From Sphagnum compactum (taxonomy: Eukaryota > Bryophyta > Sphagnopsida > Sphagnales): a DNA stretch of 64,000 nt. This document shows, one piece after another, positions 47,561 through 59,268 of this stretch (positions are counted from its first letter, which is position 1; each line of letters opens with the position of its first letter). The DNA is taken from positions 19,092,875 to 19,156,874 of the forward strand of contig OZ234495.1 in the NCBI GenBank assembly GCA_965153455.1, read 5' to 3'. The notes under the pieces are model-generated. The model was not told the origin of the DNA. It ran no database searches and saw only the letters and a program-made list of their open reading frames with translations. The position numbers and the translations under genes are program-made.

Positions 47561-50416
47561 CAATCTTACATATCTAATTAAGTTCATTGAAGTTTCCTTT
47601 GATTTGAACTTTTGGCGTATTGGATAGACAATTTCAAGATGTTGATGGACAAATTTTTTTTCCAAGTGTTTTTCCATGCTTTATTAATGGGCTTACCAAG
47701 TTTGAAGTTATGGTTTAAAGCCTAGGATATCCAATGTTTGTGGAGACAAAGGCTTGAACATCAATTGGAATCTCAAGCAAAGATGGAAATTGAAGTCTAC
47801 TTCCTAAAACATATATAATATTGAAAGTCTTCTTTGTATCAACAATATTAGAGGTAAGATTTCCAAGCAACATTAGTTTATAATGTAACATGTTATTGAA
47901 CAAAACTACTAGTTATGTTGTAGGTTTAGCCTTTTGTAGCAAAATCTGCTAATCATCAATGGAATGCATAGACTTTTGTATCAAAATTGTCAATTAATAT
48001 AATAGTTTCTTCATCATCTACATGCGATACACATACCACACTTGATGAAAATGCACCACCCAAGGCTAAAGGTTCATTTCCCACTGCTGAGAGCAATTCC
48101 CATTAACAATGCAATATCATTCAATTCGGAGATAGTAATGTTGGCAAAATGAAGACATTCACACCTTCTACCAGAAAATTGAAGTCAATTCACATGAATA
48201 TATGTAGTATATGTGTGAGATTTTGTTTGGTTTGAGGAATCACAACAGGACAACCACATCATGGGGATGGGATTTCTATTTAGTCTTCTCAAATCAAAAA
48301 TTTGCAAGTGACTCCTTGTTTTCAATGGTGTTCACCAAGTTTGTTGTGTAATGTCCAAGTCCAAAGTTTTGTGCCAGCAAACTACATGGCTCAACAATCA
48401 AAGATTTAGATGAAAAAATGCATGCCATCTTTATTGACTTGTTCATCGAATTGATGTAGAGTCTCTTTGCCTTTCTATACTTTATTGTTTTCTATGAGCT
48501 AAAAAGCTTTTGATTCCTATCCAAGAAGCTTATTATAGTTTCGACATTCCTGAGAAATAAGGAGTATCTATGCAGGTCCATTTCAAGTTCAAGCTGATGA
48601 TGGACACCTTGTATCTTATAATAAATTTGATTGATCGATACCTAAGTGTGCGAAATGTGTCTTGCAAAAATTTGTAGATGGTGGGTGTGACAACAATACT
48701 GTAATTACTAAATACTAAGTATGATGAAATTTGGGCCCTTGAGATCCATGACTTTGTGCACATCTTTGACAATGTTTACACTAGGGTGCAAATCTTGAAT
48801 ACAAAGAAAACCATGTTGAATACTTTACAGTTCAATTTGACAATTCCAACACCATATTTTTTTTTGTCTCACATGCCTCAAAGTTGTTGCCGTAGATTAG
48901 GAGGCCTAGGTATCTATTATAAATCACCATGAAACTGCATCTTTCAGGTACAAGTCATATAAAGGCATTTTCAACTTTATGTGACTTCATGCTTATTAAT
49001 CTCATACACAATTTCTTGTTACAAGAGATAGTTATTGCAACATAGTTAGAACAATTATCGTGGTATTTGGTGGAGATTTGCTTCAAAAAATACATCATGG
49101 TCAAGTATTGTCCCTTTCATTTGGCCACTTCAGTTGTGTACACTACACAAAAGACTTTTACAAAAGAACCCAATTAGGGCTTTTCCCTTCAACAACATTT
49201 TGGCTCACCGAATGTCAACTCAAGTATGTGACTTCCAATCCCTTAGGTGTCTATTTTATAGATCATTGAGTTGTGCTATTGTTGATGATGTTTATTTCGA
49301 AACCTATAACATGTATCCTCCTTGCACACCCTAATGCCCTTTATACACTAAATGACTTGTGGCAAGGAATGTGCAACAATGATGACAACTTTCCAAAGCA
49401 AAACATGTATTGGAAGTTTAACAGTGGTGCACAAAAAATACTCCAATTCTAGTTTTTGTTTGTTACAAAACTCACTCCTTCCACTTTAGTCAAAATTGTC
49501 ATTGCTAGCAATTGATCACCATATCTCTTTCCCTTTATATGAATTAAGTAATCACCTTTTTCAGCATGTTGAATTAATCAACAGAACCACAAACTCTTTC
49601 TTTCATTAAAAGCAAATGTTAAGCTTAGTGTGAAATCAAAATGCACCTCAATTTTCTAGGTAAGTTCAACCTAATGTTGTCAAAAAAAAACTATGGACAA
49701 TCCTGGTTGAAGTTCATAATAGAGGTTTGTAAGGAAGGAAGCATTACGAATATATGGTGAAAAGTCATAAAAGAATGAAGTCTATGGCATTTAGATAATT
49801 GGTCTGAAGAAATTTTGTTCATTGTACCATACGAATTGAAAAAAAGTTTGAAATTTTCAATACCATCTTCGTTTATCATTAATGGTAGGTGATGAAACAA
49901 ATAGTAAGGCTACCTTGTAAATGATGTCCCTATGTCTTTCCATGTGTTTTTGCAATTGATGGCCACTCAATGTACATCAAGAATCTACTAATCAACATTA
50001 TGCCAACTGATGTTGAGGAACAATTTGTCATTTTGGGCCATTTAAGCCTAAAGGTGTCAATGTCAAAAATCAAAAGGTAGCTTAGAATTTGAGTTTGGGG
50101 ATATATTTGGGAAGTTGATAACATCTATGTGAGGTGAAAGTCACTGACATAATTTTTGTGTTTGTTATCAGCAAGGTGGAATGTTAAGCATTTATGGAGT
50201 TTCAATATGTAATTGAGGTACTCTTGCTAATAGAAATTGATTCCAATGAATTAATTTTTTTAGTAATTTGTGAAGTGTCTATGAAAGGAAAGAGTTATGT
50301 GATTATATAGAGTAATTATGTAGAAAATTGAAGTTAGAAGATTTTGATCTTTTTGTTTTTGCAATGACATGCTTCATGGTTTCCTTCTGTTTTTCTTTGA
50401 AGTAGTTCTGCCCGTA
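47561..50416. other. Intergenic DNA, no gene seen
   Basis: Short frames on both strands, none recognised. A VVFGGDLLQ reading near 49058 recalls helicase motifs of Helitrons, but nothing around it supports that. Composition is A+T-rich and CpG-poor. Confidence 0.45.
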
Positions 50417-50835
50417 CATTAGTAGAAAATGGCCATTTTGCAATTGGTCCACGCAACTAATTTTTAGTTTTAAACGACATTTGCAACCAAAATTTCAATA
50501 GTCACGTTGGACAAGTTGCATTGACATTAGTTGCAAATGACAACAAACTTTGGATGAAAGAAAAAATCAACGAAATATGCCTTCCTCTTTTGACTGGTCA
50601 TATACGTATTATCATTTGCAACTAAGATACGAATTTTTTGGTGAACAATGGGAACAAATTATGTGTTGCCACGTGTCCCAACTCTCAATAATTAAAATTA
50701 TTTTATTATTATTTTGAAATAATCTAAGATGTTTAATTTTTATGTTTGGATGTTTAAATTGTGACACGTGGTGCAATGGAAATTTGCCAAGTGGCATATT
50801 AATTGAAAATTTCCAAATTAATTTTAAATAAATAT

Positions 50836-50970
50836 TTAGGTATGTAGGTTGAATTAGGTACCTACCTACCCATCTAGGCTAAACATCTATCTAGATAGGA
50901 CCTATTTACCTATCTAGGCCAAATACCTACTTAGGTAGGTAGGTAAGTTAAGGAGTAGGTAGTTAGGTGT
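50836..50970. repeat. TAGG/CCTA-rich cluster
   Basis: About 135 bases are dominated by TAGGT and ACCTA on both strands, including the palindrome TAGGTACCTA. A shorter cluster of the same kind lies at 35685-35770. It may be a subterminal transposase-binding array of the CACTA-like element. Confidence 0.6.
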
Positions 50971-51074
50971 AAATACATGAATATTTATATTTTATTTTGG
51001 GTTAAGCCATTTTTATTGACTCATCCCATAGGCCCATCTTTTTAAATATGAGAACGTGAAAAAAAAAACCTTAT

Positions 51075-51233
51075 TTATATACTTTTCAAGATAAGAATGA
51101 AGGCCAAAACACATGGGATAAAATTTTTAGTTACAAGTCGTTTGTGACTAAACATTTTTAGTCGTAAACGACTTGTAACTAAAATTTTTATCCCATATGT
51201 TTTGGCTTTCATTCTCACCTTGAAAAATATATA
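51075..51233. repeat. Near-perfect ~69-bp hairpin
   Basis: The left arm (51075-51143) and right arm (51166-51233) are inverse copies with only a few mismatches. Key shared words are CCAAAACA(C/T)ATGGGATAAAA and TTTTAGTTACAAGTCGTTT. The 22-base loop also contains GACTAAA/TTTAGTC. Transcription would give a long double-stranded RNA of microRNA-precursor size, more likely a small-RNA source or nested foldback element than a conserved microRNA gene. Confidence 0.8.
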
Positions 51234-53108
51234 ATTAAGTAAGTAAATGATAACTAACTAGCTAACTAATTAATTAACTAATAAAATTATTAATTATTTA
51301 ATGAATACAATATAGTTTAAAAAAAACTTGCTAATTAATTAATTAACAACTAAACTAGAAACTAACTAATTATTTATAGTAATATTCATCAATATCTTAT
51401 GATTACTGAATTAATTATATTATTAATTATTATTATTACTTAATTTATTAGTTAGATAAACAGTAATAATATTTAATTTTCAATAAATATATTAACTATA
51501 ATAATCTATCAACCAATTTAATACCTAGTAATTGGCTAATATTGAAATATTGAAATAATTATCAATAACTAATAAATTATTATTTGGTAACCAAATAAAT
51601 TATATAATAACTGAAATATTCTTTATATAATAATTATGAACTATTAATTATAAATATTGAGTCTTAGTTTTTATATATGATTATATAGTTAAAACCTATC
51701 TTAGACTAACTATTTTATTATAATTATTCCCATTTTATTTTCATTTATATAGTTAATAATAAATGTAAATGTAAATATCTAACAATAGCAATAACATTAA
51801 TTCAATTATTATTGTAACTAGTTGGTAGCCAAGGTTAACTATTTTATTTTTATTATTCATATTATTACTTCACTCATTAAAGTTATTTATGAACTATTAC
51901 AATAAATACTTTATATTTTTAGTAAATATATTTTTCCTTCGAAAATAATTTCTGCATTTATATATTAGATTTCCATTCTAACTCATATAGTAATTATTAT
52001 AAAAATAATAAAACTGAAAATAAAATTATATACCAATATTTTATTATAATCATTTAATTATTAGTAAGTAATAAATATCAATTATAAATTTGAAATATAA
52101 AAACTTAAAATTATATATTAATATTTTTAGTAATTTTATATATTAATCTAATAATACTTCATAATTGATTAATAATAATAATAATAATAATGAAATCTAT
52201 AGTTAGCATAGGTTAGCTATTTATTATTATTATTATTTATTAATTAATTATTATATATTATTATGTCAGAGCTATTATGATTTATTTTAATTATTTTCAT
52301 TTTTAATAAATAAAAATATTTATTAATAATTACATCAGTCATTTGAAAAGAATTTAATAATAATACATTAATATATTAAGTTTTAAATAATTACTTCAGT
52401 AATTATATAATTATTTTCCCTATCATTTTAATATCATCATCATCATCATCATTATGATCATTATGTAATAAGATATTATTATTTAAAATTTTTAGTCAAA
52501 GATAATATTGAAATTTTATTTTTTTATTACATGTAATTTATATAAATATGTAATATAATATAAATATTAATAATAAAAAAGTCATTTGTAATAATTTTAA
52601 GAAATATAATAAGATGGTTTGGATAAACTTTTAATATAGGCATAATATATTTAGCAAATATCTTACATAAAATTTTAATATATTCAAAATATACATTATT
52701 TATTGTAACCATAATATCAAGGCCATTTATGTTAATAATAAGATTTGAATACACATATAATATGGTTGTTCATATAAATTCAAATTATACATTAATAAAT
52801 CTTAATACACCCAACTATATTCTTTATAATTCACAAAATACACCTTTGTATATTCATAAGGTTACAACTAAATTGGTCACATTTGCAATTAATGGGACAT
52901 AAATTGTTTTTCTTGGATAAAAATTAAATTAAAGGCTATTCACATGAAAGGATAAACACTAAAATAGTCACAAACTAGTTGCATTGTAGTCGCAAATATG
53001 ATCAACACAAGAAATAATTACAAAAATGTCCAAATGTAGTTGTAAATAACCAATAGTCGCATGTAATCACAAATATAATGGTTACATTTTGATCAATTTC
53101 TACTAGTG

Positions 53109-54149
53109 ATATTTGACCATACCATAGATTCATTCCCCACCAATTCGCAACAATACTTCAATTCCCTTGTTTTGCTCAACTCGTGTAAACGTGATTCTCA
53201 TGTTTCCTGAAGCCAAAGTTCAAGTTCTGATCTCTTTAGCACAAGTAGAGGCTTCAAGTAGTTTACAATAAGTTTACCTTTTAGGGTGTCATGATGTTTT
53301 TAGGCAAAGATAGCCATATTTTACCCTTGAAATTTAAGCTTATAGGTGGTCGGCCTTGATTTTTTTGGAGAATTTTGGCGATTTTTCGCCAAAAACAAAA
53401 AAACATTGCATGCAAGGATCAACTATCATTTTTAAAAAAAAATTGTATTTCAAAATAATCATAATATCAGGCCAAAATTTTCATAAACTGCCATTTTTGA
53501 CTGCCCAACTTACTCGACTATATATGGAAATATAAGGGCAGCGTCAACATATGTCTGTCGAATAATTAATTAAATTTGGTTTAAAAAAAAGAAGAAAAGA
53601 CATCTCCACAAATATTCTCAAATGATTCTTTCATTTCCTTCACAAAATGTTGGCTTTTTTTTAAAAAAATTGAATTTTTTGGGTAAATTTTCAACATTTG
53701 TCAAAATAAATAATATATAATTAGTGTAGAAGCTACCAATGTACTCTGGGGTATATACGTATACCTAATGGTACCTGGGCTACTATCTATTGGAAAATTT
53801 GATGGTATGTTGGTAAAAAGCTGCCGCCGAAGCGCTGCCCCATTTGTCTAAAGAAAAGCCACAAACAAAGTAACATCCACGGTGACTCCCTCCCCCCATG
53901 CACACAGGTGAAAAAGATTCTTCTTCTCTTGTCGTGTTTCTTGGCCTAGAAACACACACACTCTCTCTCACACACACACATACACAAAGACAGATGTTTT
54001 TCTTCCCTTCTTCCTTGCTTTCTTGCAGGACCTTACCTGGCAATCAAGAACAATAATAGTCTACAGTCAAGCACTACTAGGAGGACACAAATCTGAATGC
54101 AAAAAAAAAAAAAAAACAAAACGCATTATTAGCTACGTACTAGTACTCG
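53109..54149 (+). promoter_or_regulatory. Upstream region of the DWF1 gene
   Basis: Composition shifts from A+T-rich desert to mixed sequence by about 53.75 kb. A palindromic GTATATACGTATAC lies at about 53751-53764 and could serve as a TATA region. CT and CA microsatellites at 53945-53995 and an A-run near 54100 follow. GTACTAGTAC near 54137 is another palindrome. Promoter assignment is by position only. Minus-strand frames here are simple-repeat coded and rejected. Confidence 0.35.
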
Positions 54150-55263
54150 CTAGCTACCCAAGCACCTGGTTGTTGTTGTAGAGAGTTTGGGATCCTTGTA
54201 TCGTGTGAAGAAAGAGGTTCTCGTGGGTTTTTGGGAGAATGCTTCATACCTGAAGATCGCAAGCAGTAACCGGTACAAGACAAGAAGAAGAAGAGAAGAA
54301 GAGTGCTCTGTTTCGGCTTTTGCAGGTTCTCTCTCCTTTTGCCTCCTTATTATGGAAACCATGTTGGCTTTTTTTCTGTCTCTTTTTTGGGGTTTTTCAG
54401 AAGCAGTAAACTTTCTTGGGACATAGATGGGTTTCTTTTGTTTGGGATTTGAAGCTCTTTGCAAGAATAGGAGAAAGAAGAAGAAGAAGAAGAAGAAGAA
54501 GAAGAAGAAGAAAGGTTCAAAAGAGATCAGATCACATTTTGGATCTTTCACACCCCCGACATGTATGTTTGCATTTATTTTTCTTCTGTTGGGTGCTTTG
54601 CAAATGGTTTGCAGTCTTGTCAGGGCGTTATGAGTCTCTCAAGAAGAGACGAGGTTTTTGTTTTTGTCAAAAAAACTAAAATCAAAAATAAAATAATAAT
54701 AATAAAATTCAAAGATGATGTGCAAAGAGGCCACATCTTTTCCTCCCTCCTCGAAAGAAGTGTCCAGGAGTGAAAATGGTACTTGTATTGTTAGTTTTGT
54801 GTAGTTCGACATAAGCACAAGAAAGTAGATCCAAAACCCCTTTAAGAAATGATACTTGTGTTGCTAGTTTTGTGCATTGTTTAACATAAACACAAGAAAG
54901 TGAATTCAAAACCTCTTTAAGAAATGATACCTGTATTGCTAGTTTTGTGCAGTTTTCAGCATAAACACCAGAAAGTAGATTGAATTTTCTTTAAGAAATG
55001 GTATCTGTAATGCTAGTTTTGTGCAGTTTTCGACATGAACACAAGAAAATAGATTCAAAAATCTCTTCAATTTTCATCATGGAGTCATTAGGTCTTCTAT
55101 CAAGCAAGCAACTCTTTCTACTTATATCTGCCCCCTCATCAACAACTCCTACAGTGTGTCAGTGAGGCATTTGTGGCAGCAATGCTTGCAGGTATGAAAC
55201 TAAATCTGCAATCCATTGGCTTGTGTGGATGTGGTGTTACAGAATCTTGTGCAAGAGACAACA
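54150..55263 (+). other. Probable 5' leader of DWF1 with an intron
   Basis: A CpG-containing exon-like stretch at about 54150-54326 ends TTTTGCAG|GTTCTC, a possible donor. A GTGTTACAG acceptor lies at 55234-55242, 21 bases before the ATG. A leader intron of about 0.9 kb is therefore plausible. Inside it lie a GAA microsatellite (54477-54513) and a four-copy 75-bp tandem repeat. Frames in this stretch are repeat-coded. Confidence 0.4.
54771..55068 (+). repeat. Four-copy ~75-bp tandem repeat in the DWF1 leader region
   Basis: Units begin near 54771, 54845, 54920 and 54994. Each has GAAATG(A/G)TA(C/T)(C/T)TGT, then GCTAGTTTTGTGCA, then ACATAAACACAAGAAAGTAG variants and TCTTTAA. Copies differ by roughly a tenth to a fifth of their bases. 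The array lies about 200-500 bases before the start codon. Confidence 0.85.
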
Positions 55264-58019
55264 ATGACGCAACAATCGAGCATAGGAACAAAGAAGACGA
55301 AACCGCCTCGAGAGAAGAGGCCAGCATCCCTTGCAGACTTTGTGATACAATTTCGATGGATTGTGGCCGTGCCTATTCTTCTTCCCATTTCATTCTTGTT
55401 TTACCAGTGGATGCACTGGCGTGCTGCCATCAGAGCTTACCTCTATGGACCTCCATCTGAGAAGAAGCACTCAACAGAGGTTCAAAAAGTTCAAGCAAGT
55501 ATTCGCAAGCGCAACCCTACAGTTGATGGACTGATTTGCACAGCTCGGGCACCATGGCTTGGAGTCGCTCTCCGCAATTCTGAGCACAAACGGTCGACAA
55601 GATATGAGGTGGAGCTTGGTGGCTTATCCTCAATTGTGTGGATTGACACAAACAGGAAGCTGATGAAATGTGAACCGATGGTTGTTATGTCAGAACTGAG
55701 CAATGCCACTCTGCCTCTTGGATTGGCTCCTGAAGTTCTTCCTGAGCTCGATGATCTTACTGTAGGTGGTGTCATCAATGGCTATGGTATTGAAGGCAGT
55801 AGCCATATATATGGCCTCTTTGCTGAGACCTGCACAGCATTTGAACTAGTTCTTGCAGATGGTACTCTTGTGCGAGCAACAGCTGATAATGAGTATTCTG
55901 ATCTCTTTGATGCTGTGCCCTGGTCACATGGGTCTCTGGGACTTCTGGTTGGTGTAGAGTTTCGTCTGATTGAAATCAAGGATTACATGCGGGTCACCTA
56001 TACCCCTGTCCACGGTGATCTCAAGGATGTTGCACAAGCTTTCTGTGATGCCTTTTGCCCTCGTGATCTTGACCAAGACAATCCTAAGAAGGTTTGTTAT
56101 CTTTGTCTAACATACCTGTACAGCAAGAAGAAAAAGATTCTGATAAGTTTGCCAGAGAAATCAGCAGATGGTCAAAGTGTCAGAAATTTACATAGGAGAG
56201 ATTTGGAGATACATGTGAGATTGAGATACATGTAAGGATACTAAGAGACAATTGTGACAAACAGGTGCCAGAGTTTGTGGAAGGAATTGTGTACTCAGAG
56301 ACAGAAGCAGTGATTACAACTGGACAGTATGCAAGCAAACGAGAGGCACAACAGAAGGGTAATGTTATTAATCCACTGGGGCGGTGGTACAAGCCCTGGT
56401 TTCACATTCATGCACAGACTGCTCTCACACAAGGTTCATTTGTGGAGTATGTACCAGTCAGGCAATACTATCACCGCCACACCCGTTCTATTTACTGGGA
56501 AGGTGGCCTTATTGTGCCTATGGGCAATCATCCTCTCTTTCGTTTCTTCCTTGGCTGGCTCATGCCTCCAAAGGTAAATCTCTACATTCCACACTACCTT
56601 CCCCCAAGTCTGCATTCTTATGATGTAGCTTGCTATGGGTTCAAATATTGGGAATCTGAGCTCCAATATCCAGCTGCTAACTGGACATAGGAGAGGGAAA
56701 AGTGCATAGTACAGGGGGGAAGATTGGATTCTATGGGTTTCTCTACATCAGAGAGTAGATGAACTTCCAACTGTGAGGCAGTGAACTGTTTTGATGTACC
56801 AGAGTGTTGTTTTCAGGTTCTTGACTGCTGTTGTCTTTGAGGAGAACAACACTGAATGCTTGGGGAATCTGATATGTAGTAATGTGAACTCCTTGGATCC
56901 TCATCTTGTTCCTGAAAGTTGGTATGTGCTTTGGCTGTTTCTTTTGTGCAGGTTAGCATCTTAAAGTTGACCCAGAATGATGCCATCCGAAGATATTACA
57001 TCCAGAGGCATGCCTGCCAGGATATGCTAGTTCCAAATCACAAACTTGCTGAAGCTTTGGAGTTTTGCCATGAGACTTTTGAGGTTTGTTCCATGTCAAT
57101 CATCCCCAATCCCCTCCTTCTGTTCCATAATAGAGAGACATTAGTTGGAGATGGAGAAGGTGAAAGATTATTGCAAAACCCAGAAATTATGGATGGATGC
57201 TTTCCTCAGCATTTGCAGAAATAGGATGCCTATCCATCATGCTCCAGGAACAAATTTTGTATTAAATCAAATTGTTGATACTTTTGATTTGGAATGAAAA
57301 TAATTTGTGAAGTTCTGAGTTTGCTTTCATTCATGTTGCAGACATACCCAGTGTGGTTATGCCCACACCGCCTTTTCAAGAAAGGAACTGGCACGATGCT
57401 TGATGCTGAGAAAGACTTTGACAAAGACAAGTATCCGGGTGATACTGATTATGCACAAATGTTCACAGATGTGGGCATCTGGGGAGTCCCAGGACCTGTG
57501 ATCAGGCAGGAGGTCTGGGATGGTGTGCAGGCCACTCTGAGCATGGAAAAGTGGTTACGCAAGAACAACTCATACCAGTGCCTGTATGCGGTGATTGAGC
57601 AATCTGAGGAGGAATTTTGGAAAATGTTCAATCCGACACTGTATACATCTGTCCGCAAAAAGTAATGCTTCTTTCCCACCTAATACTTTTTGGGTTCTAC
57701 TTCAGTGGACATTGAGAACATCTTCAATCTTCTTTTCTATCTTTCTGCAAGCTGGACAGGGACCAATTTCAGAGGTGGATAAAAGCAGTCGTTTTCAAGT
57801 GGTGGAGACTCTTCAATAAATTTCTTTCCATAATTTTCTGTTGCAGAGGAAGCCAGCTTTTCTCACTATAAATATATATATATATATATACCACTGACTC
57901 TCATGCATTCATGTCACAGGTATGGAGCAGAAGGTGCCTTCATGTCAGTGTACTACAAAGTCTCAAACACTAAGAAGGTGAAGCAGGTCTCAGGAGTTAG
58001 CAAGGATAAGAAATTGTAG
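55264..58019 (+). CDS. DWF1: Delta(24)-sterol reductase (DWF1/DIM)
   Basis: Five exons: 55264-56091, 56265-56573, 56952-57083, 57342-57661 and 57920-58019 (TAG). All introns are GT-AG and phases agree, giving 562 residues, about the length of the Arabidopsis protein. Plant DWF1 uses FAD to isomerise and reduce the delta24(28) side-chain bond of 24-methylenecholesterol, giving campesterol, the brassinosteroid precursor, on the ER. Seen here: one N-terminal membrane segment at about residues 30-50 (FRWIVAVPILLPISFLFYQW), and a PCMH-type FAD-binding domain with LPELDDLTVGGVINGYGIEG (159-178) and HIYGLF. Also present are FVEYVPVRQYYHRHTRSIYW, WLMPPK, VWLCPHRLF and YAQMFTDVGIW, all DWF1 hallmarks. 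The ATG at 55264 is the first in frame; a TTG upstream is not needed. Intron 4 contains an AT microsatellite (57871-57890). AATAAA at 58192 may be the polyadenylation signal. Confidence 0.95.
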
Positions 58020-59005
58020 GTCGAAGAGAGATTCTGGAAATTTGTACTTTGTGCTCATTACTTTTGCACATTTTTACATGATGATCACTTACTTCTTCAC
58101 TGCCTGTAGACTAGTGAAACTCATTCAACCTCTTTGACGGCTCTGCAATACTTCTACATGACTGCAGGCTGCTATACATCTTACATTGAGGAATAAAGCA
58201 CCTGCTCTGCCTGTGTGCCTAGAGGTTTGTCTGAATAGCTAGATAGTTTCAGGATTCATCACAGTAGATGGAAGTTTTTAGGAGATGGAAGTTGCTAGTA
58301 ATAATCATTATCTTTCAAGAATCTACTTCCACAAGTGCATGAATGAATGCCATTGCCAATCATTTTATGTGAAGGGCATTTTGTTTAAATGGGCTGGCAG
58401 TCAATCTTTGTTTTAATACATGACATATTGGAAGTTGAATGCATTCATATTCACACTTCATCATCAAAGATTAGAAAATTTCCAGTGTTTCATTTGTTAT
58501 AGCAGGTACACCAGCAGAAGAAAATTGGCCTGTACACTGTACTTAGGATGAAGTTCCCTCTTCAAACAGTGTGTCAAAATGGGATCAACCTTTAAATGTG
58601 TGGAAAATGATGGCCCAGCATCATCTCTATTTCCTACCCAATTTTGGCTGAGGTGATAGAATTTACATCACAGTAGGGAGCATCTCATCATCACACCAGC
58701 ACACCATTGAACAACTCCCTGATCATATTATTTAGAGTTTGCTTAGAATCACCTTGTCTTCACCCTGTCTTTGAACCTCCTTTCACCCCCTATCCCTCTT
58801 TGAGTGATGTTCGCAAAGCAAGGAAGTTTTATTAAATCTGGGTATGAAATGCTGAAACTCAGCATTCAATGCACAAGGTTCGAGGTGATCATAGGAGTTG
58901 TCCAGGTAGGAGCAGTGAAAATATATGTAGCAGCAGTGGAGGCGCTAAGGAAAAAGGAAAGAGGTGGTCCAAACAGGATGAAACCTAAATTCACCACAAG
59001 AATGT
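58020..59005 (+). other. 3' flank of DWF1
   Basis: Likely 3' UTR to about 58.2 kb, with AATAAA at 58192-58197. Beyond it lies non-coding sequence. From about 58815 a block related to 8920-8985 begins, with AAATGCTGAAACTCA. A 70-codon plus frame at 58804-59016 falls within this repeat and is not supported as a gene. Confidence 0.5.
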
Positions 59006-59268
59006 TTCATTTCTGAATTTCGGCACCCCCCTAAGGCTAATGTACATTTTTGCAGGTTTTTAAAAAATCTCACCCGGTTTTGGACCAAACTAAGGGTTTT
59101 GGTGCTGTGTTTTCCTGGCTTTACTGAAAACTCTTGGTTCATTTCTGAGTTTCGGCACCCCCCTAAGGCTAATGTACATTTTAGCAGGTTTTTTTTTTAA
59201 TCTCACCCAGTTTTGGACCGAACTAAGGGTTTTGGTGCTGTGTTTTCCTGGCTTCACGGAAAACTCTA
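59006..59268 (+). repeat. 132-bp tandem duplication between DWF1 and the response regulator
   Basis: Two copies, at 59006-59137 and 59138-59268, begin TTCATTTCTGA(A/G)TTTCGGC. They share CACCCCCCTAAGGCTAATGT, AATCTCACCC(G/A)GTTTTGG and GGTGCTGTGTTTTCCTGGCT. They differ at about ten positions, so the duplication is fairly recent. A diverged relative of the unit lies at 9157-9235. Confidence 0.9.

Larger units (their letters stand above)
50417..53108 (+). mobile_element. Non-autonomous CACTA-like element, 2.7 kb
   Basis: The left end is CATTAGTAGAAAATGG and the right end is the inverse of CACTAGTAGAAATTGATC, so about the first 15 bases form a terminal inverted repeat of the CACTA (En/Spm) type. 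TTGCAA, AGTTGCAAATG and TAAACGAC words cluster at both ends as subterminal repeats. Flanking triplets are GTA and ATA, a near but imperfect 3-bp target duplication. No transposase frame is present. The interior is extremely A+T-rich (51.2-52.6 kb) and includes a long hairpin (51075-51233) and a TAGG/CCTA cluster (50836-50970). The right 550 bases have an inverted relative at 20426-20950. Confidence 0.65.

Noticed and set aside
49058-49269. VVFGGDLLQ reading resembling a Helitron helicase motif
   Set aside because: A single short motif without flanking helicase motifs or Helitron ends; probably chance.
20426-53108. Single 32.7 kb CACTA transposon bounded by the two CACTAGTAG ends
   Set aside because: Both ends are the same (right) end type, the flanking triplets differ (AGG/ATA), and a better left end exists at 50417.
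53783-54043. 86-codon minus-strand frame rich in Val and Cys
   Set aside because: Coded largely by CA and CT microsatellites upstream of DWF1.
54150-54551. 133-codon minus-strand frame with a long Phe run
   Set aside because: It is the antisense of a GAA microsatellite and leader sequence of DWF1.
55216-55263. Upstream TTG extension of DWF1
   Set aside because: A plant nuclear gene would start at ATG; the extension crosses a probable splice acceptor (GTGTTACAG), and the ATG at 55264 gives the family length.
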